Shown here: positions 14,305 through 17,964 of the stretch, piece after piece | How positions within the stretch are numbered: position 1 is the stretch's first letter | How the letters are laid out: every line of letters begins with the position of its first letter | NCBI GenBank assembly: GCA_031259665.1 | Contig: JAIRLD010000017.1 | Coordinates: forward strand, 1-17,964 | Source of the DNA: Puniceicoccales bacterium | GTDB lineage: Bacteria > Verrucomicrobiota > Verrucomicrobiia > Opitutales > LL51 | Reading direction: 5' to 3' | Length of the DNA stretch: 17,964 nt | The notes under the pieces: model-generated | Database searches by the model: none | What the model saw: only the letters and a program-made list of their open reading frames with translations | Told to the model about the DNA's origin: nothing | Program-made: the position numbers and the translations under genes

Positions 14305-14802
14305 ATGGAAAACTGTTTAGATACTTTTAGAACGTATATTAAAGCACTCGGCGAAAAATTGAAAATCGAAGATTTGGATTTGGATGAAAATAACGATTGT
14401 TATCTCGCTTTCGATGGGAAATATTTTGTCAAATGTTCCGTCGATGCGGAAAAAGCACAAGTCTGCCTTCTTGCCTATATCGGTTCATTACCCGGAGATA
14501 AGGAGATTTTTTACCGCGGTATTCTTAAAAGTTGTCACTTCTGGTGCGATACGGCCGGTGCAAATATTTCGCTTGATCCCGCCGATGGTACACTTTTACT
14601 CACACAATACTGCGATATGAGTATGCTCAATAGCGATGCTTTTTATAATGTTTTGGAGAAATTCGTCAATGCGATAGAACATTGGGATACGAAACGCCTT
14701 GAGGAGTGGATGGCAATGACCGGTAATGAAACCGAAGCGAGTAGTGCAACGGCTAGTCCTGGCGATGGGGGTGTGCCGGGAATGATGATGTTCGGTGCCT
14801 AA
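14305..14802 (+). CDS. CesT/Tir-family type III secretion chaperone-like protein
   Basis: Class I type III chaperones are small, acidic, dimeric cytosolic proteins that bind the N-terminal part of an effector and bring it to the secretion ATPase. The 165-residue product fits in size and acidity and in pattern: an N-terminal helix (DTFRTYIKALGEKLKI), the strand block LDLDENNDCYLAFDG, a second strand VCLLAYIGSLP, the helix segment EIFYRGILKSCHFW, then GANISLDPADGTLLLTQY and the final helix FYNVLEKFVNAIEHW. The last 25 residues are a low-complexity Ser/Gly/Met tail unlike the family. It is 12 bases upstream of a GNAT acetyltransferase gene on the same strand, which suggests that this is its client. 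No secretion apparatus gene is in the window. Family call is from pattern, not from a search. Confidence 0.72.
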   Translation: MENCLDTFRTYIKALGEKLKIEDLDLDENNDCYLAFDGKYFVKCSVDAEKAQVCLLAYIGSLPGDKEIFYRGILKSCHFWCDTAGANISLDPADGTLLLTQYCDMSMLNSDAFYNVLEKFVNAIEHWDTKRLEEWMAMTGNETEASSATASPGDGGVPGMMMFGA

Positions 14803-14814
14803 CGGAAATTAGAA

Positions 14815-15393
14815 ATGTCCACTGTTAATGCGATTGTTAATACAAGTGGCCTAGAGCGTTGCCCCGTTTTATCCTCGGAGCGTTTGACGTTGCAAACGCT
14901 ACAGGAAAAAGACTTAAGTGCCATTGTTAATCTACTATCCGATTACGAAACTGTCTGGATGTTGACCTATGCCCCCTGGCCCTATACGGTTCAGGAGGCC
15001 GTGCTTTGGGTTAACCACGTCAATAATATGTGTGCGATGGGTAGGGGTTGTTTCTGGGGGATTCATGGAAAAGGAGACCTATTTATCGGAACGGCCGGGT
15101 TATCGATTATTCCGGAACATGAAAAGGCAGAGTTACACTATTGGCTTGGCAGGGCGTATTGGGGGCAGGGGTATGGAACGGAGATTGCCCGTCGCATTAT
15201 GAGCTACGCCTTTGAAGATCTAAAGGTGAATCGCCTTGAAGTAAACCATATGGTACGGAATACCCGTTCACAGCACGTCATTGAAAAATGTGGATTTAAG
15301 TTTGAAGGGACATTGCGCTCCTACGTAAAACGTTTTGATCAATTTGAGGATGTAAAGTTTTATAGTCGATTGCGTGAAGAATTTTTAACATAA
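14815..15393 (+). CDS. RimJ/RimL-type GNAT acetyltransferase
   Basis: The 192-residue product is a GNAT-fold acetyl-CoA-dependent N-acetyltransferase of the RimJ/RimL subgroup. Visible are the entry strand SERLTLQTL (21-29), the acetyl-CoA pyrophosphate loop WGQGYGTE (116-123) after ELHYWLGRAY, and the C-terminal NRLEVNHMVRNTRSQHVIEKCGFKFEG block (in pieces NRLEVNH, RNTRSQ, IEKCGF). About 20 residues precede the domain (MSTVNAIVNTSG...), Ser/Thr/Asn-rich and not part of the fold. The gene begins 12 bases after the chaperone-like gene and is probably cotranscribed. Acetyl acceptor is unknown: ribosomal protein, small molecule or, given the neighbour, possibly a host protein. Confidence 0.85.
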   Translation: MSTVNAIVNTSGLERCPVLSSERLTLQTLQEKDLSAIVNLLSDYETVWMLTYAPWPYTVQEAVLWVNHVNNMCAMGRGCFWGIHGKGDLFIGTAGLSIIPEHEKAELHYWLGRAYWGQGYGTEIARRIMSYAFEDLKVNRLEVNHMVRNTRSQHVIEKCGFKFEGTLRSYVKRFDQFEDVKFYSRLREEFLT

Positions 15394-15445
15394 AGTATTA
15401 AATTGAAAAAATGCAAAATATATTTTTGTGGTTACAATAATTACG

Positions 15446-15451
15446 AAGGAG
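15446..15451 (+). promoter_or_regulatory. strong ribosome binding site of second GNAT gene
   Basis: AAGGAG lies 4 bases before the ATG at 15456. It is the strongest Shine-Dalgarno in this gene set and fixes the start, which supports the hydrophobic N-terminal extension as real. Confidence 0.7.
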
Positions 15452-15455
15452 TAAA

Positions 15456-16283
15456 ATGAAAAAAAAGTCGGTACGTTACTGTTGGATGGGGATTGGTGCT
15501 TTTTTGATCGGTTTAGGTGTTTTTGCAGTGGGAAAGCGGGCGGCGGAGCGTTGCCGTTGCCCTAGCCCGATCCATTATGCGACGCAAAGTTCGATTCCCG
15601 GTGAAAAGAGTTTAGGTCTTGGGAAATATGTTCTTCAATCTAGTCCGGAGGTATTGCGTGTACTGGAGGAAAAGGCGAAGCAGCCTATTCGTGAGAGTAA
15701 TCCCAGTTTCCGGGGTCTTGCGGTGGCTCCCGTTTTGGGCACTGAGCGCCTCGTTTTACGGGGGATGACTTCGAAGGATTTGGATGATTTGGCAGAAATT
15801 TTTTCGGATTACGAAACGATATACATGCTTGCTTTCATGCCTTGGCCATTTGATCGAAACCAAGTAAAAATATACATGATGAATTTGAGTTATGCCATGG
15901 AGAATGGGCATTCTTTATATTGGGCGATTACGTTACCGGGGGAGGATCGGCTCATTGGCGTCATTGGGCTTACGCTGGAGCATGCGCACGACCGGGCTGA
16001 GATACATTTTTGGCTAGGCAAAAAGTATTGGGGGAAGGGATACATGACGGAAGTGGCAAGGCGTGTTGTGGACTATGTTTTCCGGGATTTGAAGCTCAAT
16101 CGTTTAGATATCAACCATTTAAATGTCAACATAGGATCGCAGCGTGTCATTGAGAAATGCGGATTCAAATTGGAATGCGAAAAGGACGATTTTTGCAAAA
16201 AAGAGGGTAAGTACGAGAACATGAAGTTTTATCGCCTTTTATGCCGAGAGTACTTAGCGGTACAGGATCAATCGGATAGGTAA
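15456..16283 (+). CDS. membrane-anchored RimJ/RimL-type GNAT acetyltransferase
   Basis: The 275-residue product is a paralogue of the preceding acetyltransferase with a 90-residue N-terminal extension. Residues 1-8 are basic and 9-26 form one hydrophobic helix (CWMGIGAFLIGLGVFAVG), followed by KRAAERCRC, so the helix is either a signal anchor or an uncleaved signal; the catalytic domain (about 93-270) would then sit on one face of the membrane. The domain shares with its neighbour TERLVLR, SDYETIYML, AEIHFWLGKKYWGKGY, NRLDINH and VIEKCGFK. The acetyl-CoA loop is GKGYMTE, with Met where the usual third Gly would be. It is 62 bases from the first gene, with its own strong ribosome site. No terminator with a T-tail was found after it. 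Confidence 0.82.
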   Translation: MKKKSVRYCWMGIGAFLIGLGVFAVGKRAAERCRCPSPIHYATQSSIPGEKSLGLGKYVLQSSPEVLRVLEEKAKQPIRESNPSFRGLAVAPVLGTERLVLRGMTSKDLDDLAEIFSDYETIYMLAFMPWPFDRNQVKIYMMNLSYAMENGHSLYWAITLPGEDRLIGVIGLTLEHAHDRAEIHFWLGKKYWGKGYMTEVARRVVDYVFRDLKLNRLDINHLNVNIGSQRVIEKCGFKLECEKDDFCKKEGKYENMKFYRLLCREYLAVQDQSDR

Positions 16284-16413
16284 TAGCAATACTTGTTGCA
16301 TCGAAGTTCCAGAATAATATTGCAAAGTTTTAGGCAATGATGAAACGAAATGAAATTCGCATTGCCGAGATCAAAATACATTGCAGCACTTTCGGCCTTT
16401 AGGGGCGACATTT

Positions 16414-16746
16414 TTAGTAATCGCTTGGTATGTCTGTTTCCGCATTTTGCTGTTTTTTATGGTGCCAAAGCCATGCTTGGCAATAACGTATAATCTGTTC
16501 TTTGAGCATGGAGTACGGTATGTTTTTTGTTCTTTTCAGAATAGCACGTATAATTTTTGGAGTCTTGGCTGATAAACGAAGCCTGCAGAAATCGTCCCAT
16601 CCGTGATACGGGGTCGAAAACAGTTTTTCGGAATTATGGCTTCCGAAGCTTGTATCGATAAACGATGCACCCAAAATCAGGCCCGTGCCGACTTTGCGGC
16701 TGATTTTTTTACATTTATTTTCTTCATGGTTTCTGTTTTCTTGCAC
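16414..16746 (-). CDS. uncertain small protein, possible export signal
   Basis: An open frame of 110 codons from a GTG at 16746. Near the start is a basic stretch (KCKKISRK) and a hydrophobic one (VGTGLILGASFI), resembling a signal peptide, but 13 codons late; the rest (WDDFCRLRLSAKTPKIIRAILK, in parts) is basic and resembles nothing I know. No ribosome site precedes the GTG. A nearby ATG in another frame gives MKKINVKKSAAK and then stops, so a frameshifted older start is possible. It lies 104 bases downstream of ldh on the same strand. It may be a small real gene, a decayed gene or chance; I could not tell. Confidence 0.3.
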   Translation of the reverse strand: MQENRNHEENKCKKISRKVGTGLILGASFIDTSFGSHNSEKLFSTPYHGWDDFCRLRLSAKTPKIIRAILKRTKNIPYSMLKEQIIRYCQAWLWHHKKQQNAETDIPSDY

Positions 16747-16850
16747 AAGTTTGGAGCGATGTCAAGTGAAATTTTAAGAAAAAAATCAAAAAACGATCAG
16801 ATGCGGAGTGATTGCATTGGCATCTTCCGATTCCGATTCCATTCTGCTTA

Positions 16851-17789
16851 TTACAACTCTTTTGCGATTTGTTGTGTATAATCTTCGATAACTCTAGCGC
16901 ATTTATCGATGGCAACGCGTTCTTTTTCATCCAGTTTAGGGTATAAAACCTTTACGATTCCTGAACGATTAATGAGCGTTGGCATTGCCAGGCAAACATT
17001 GTTAGCACTTTCGATGGTATCATGATGCGAGGAAACGGGTAAAATTGTGTTGGAATCCGCAGCGATCGAGTGGCAAATTTTTGTTAAGGCACCGGCGATA
17101 CCGTAGAATGTTGCGCGTTTACCTTCGATAATTTTATAGGCTGCGTTGCGCACATGATCGTCGATCCTGTTTTTCACATCCTCCGTGATTTGTTTACCAG
17201 AAACCGTAGCAAATTCATGGATACTCATAATCCCCACATTGGCTTCAGACCAGGCGAGTACTTCGTTATCGCCGTGTTCTCCGAGGACGTAGGCGTTAAT
17301 ATTCTCCGATGAAATGCCTAGAAATTTAGAAAGCTCGACGCGGAAGCGAGAGCTATCGAGTAGGGTGCCACTGCAAATGACCCGCGATTTTGGTAATCCG
17401 GACAATTTCAGTGTAATTTCGGTCATAATGTCTGCTGGATTTGAGGCGACGAGCAAAATAGCATCGGTGGCATATTTTATTACTTGGGAAACAATTTCTT
17501 TGAAAATTTGTGCATTAATTTTTAGGAGATCGAGCCGTGTTTGGCCTGGTTTTTGATTAGCACCGGCTGTAAAAATAACGATATCGGAACCGGTGAGGTC
17601 GCTGTAATCACCCGAGCGAATGCGATTATTGTGGGCACATGGCGTTGCATGGCTGATATCAATTGCTTCTGCTTCCGCACGTGCCGTATCCTTATCGATT
17701 AAAAGAACTTCATGGGCAACTCCGCTCATTACCAGCTGAAACGCCGTTGTACTTCCTACAAAACCTGAACCTACGATACCGATCTTCAT
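16851..17789 (-). CDS. ldh: L-lactate dehydrogenase
   Basis: The enzyme interconverts pyruvate and L-lactate with NAD(H) and regenerates NAD+ in fermentation. The Rossmann start is MKIGIVGSGFVGS with Asp32 ending the second strand (LLID), which favours NAD over NADP. The substrate loop is GANQKPGQTRLDLL: Gln79 at the position that is Arg in malate dehydrogenases points to lactate dehydrogenase, and Arg85 belongs to the mobile loop. Further residues are ASNPADIMTE, GTLLDSSRFR (substrate-binding Arg148 region) and catalytic His172 in LGEHGDNEV. Length 312 is normal. No regulatory site is evident. A malate dehydrogenase of the LDH-like type is the only alternative and less likely. Confidence 0.9.
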   Translation of the reverse strand: MKIGIVGSGFVGSTTAFQLVMSGVAHEVLLIDKDTARAEAEAIDISHATPCAHNNRIRSGDYSDLTGSDIVIFTAGANQKPGQTRLDLLKINAQIFKEIVSQVIKYATDAILLVASNPADIMTEITLKLSGLPKSRVICSGTLLDSSRFRVELSKFLGISSENINAYVLGEHGDNEVLAWSEANVGIMSIHEFATVSGKQITEDVKNRIDDHVRNAAYKIIEGKRATFYGIAGALTKICHSIAADSNTILPVSSHHDTIESANNVCLAMPTLINRSGIVKVLYPKLDEKERVAIDKCARVIEDYTQQIAKEL

Positions 17790-17964
17790 ATGTCGCTAAG
17801 TCTTACAAAATTTTAGATAATGGCAAGTGAAATAAAAATCGATGTTAGATCTATTGCAAAAGTGATTATCAAAGGACATAGGACAGATTAGCCCAATCTC
17901 CCGATTATCCACTCCCGATTCATACAAATCCAAATCCGCTCTTCAGGTTAACTATCCCAGCTAT
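17790..17964. other. region upstream of ldh, no feature seen
   Basis: The last 175 bases hold no supportable reading frame or RNA. The ldh promoter should lie here on the minus strand, but I see no convincing pair of boxes. CCCGATT occurs twice near the end without obvious meaning. Confidence 0.35.

Noticed and set aside
14233..14326. Short leader peptide: AAAAGGAG followed by TTG at 14247, about 27 Leu/Phe-rich codons overlapping the chaperone start
   Set aside because: The better promoter lies inside this frame (14262-14290), the frame is low-complexity T-rich DNA and the start is TTG; no attenuator hairpin follows.
16333..16366. Hairpin GGCAATG/CATTGCC as terminator after the second GNAT gene
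   Set aside because: The 7-bp stem encloses a long, partly paired loop and no T-run follows on either strand.

Overview
The window looks like a chromosomal segment of a host-associated, low-to-moderate-GC Gram-negative bacterium. The evidence is peptidoglycan and LPS genes (mraY, glmS, a gmhA-like isomerase, a DUF374 acyltransferase), a Sec accessory gene (yajC) and a CesT-like type III secretion chaperone. The mixture, the form of YajC and RpsT, and the abundance of decayed gene copies suggest a PVC-group organism (Verrucomicrobiota or Chlamydiota relative). That is an inference from protein style only, since no rRNA or tRNA gene is present.

Left end (1-3500): a decayed IS982-type transposase tail, then a 131-bp near-identical copy of the 3' end of rarA, then a minus-strand gene for a secreted-looking protein made almost entirely of 40 octapeptide repeats, then intact rarA. 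The octapeptide gene is therefore bracketed by two copies of the rarA 3' end. Upstream of rarA lies a 78-bp perfect cloverleaf of nested inverted repeats (3348-3425).

Housekeeping block (3482-8360): a DUF151 bifunctional-nuclease protein, glmS and mraY on the minus strand, then a GmhA-like SIS isomerase and yajC on the plus strand. GlmS feeds UDP-GlcNAc synthesis, MraY makes lipid I and GmhA starts the heptose branch of LPS, so this is an envelope-precursor neighbourhood, although mraY is separated from its usual dcw partners.

Accessory block (8400-13200): a large exported class-3 lipase-like protein with a striking cysteine cluster, a Mip/FkpA-like PPIase with an eroded active site, and rpsT (ribosomal protein S20), downstream of which sit two tandem decayed rpsT copies, each still carrying the terminator hairpin.

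Right end (13271-17964): a DUF374 acyltransferase, then a plus-strand set made of a CesT-like chaperone and two paralogous GNAT acetyltransferases, the second with an N-terminal membrane anchor. An uncertain small ORF and an L-lactate dehydrogenase on the minus strand follow. The chaperone-acetyltransferase pair is the best candidate for a new effector system; the cloverleaf element and the 3'-end duplications are the best DNA-level novelties.
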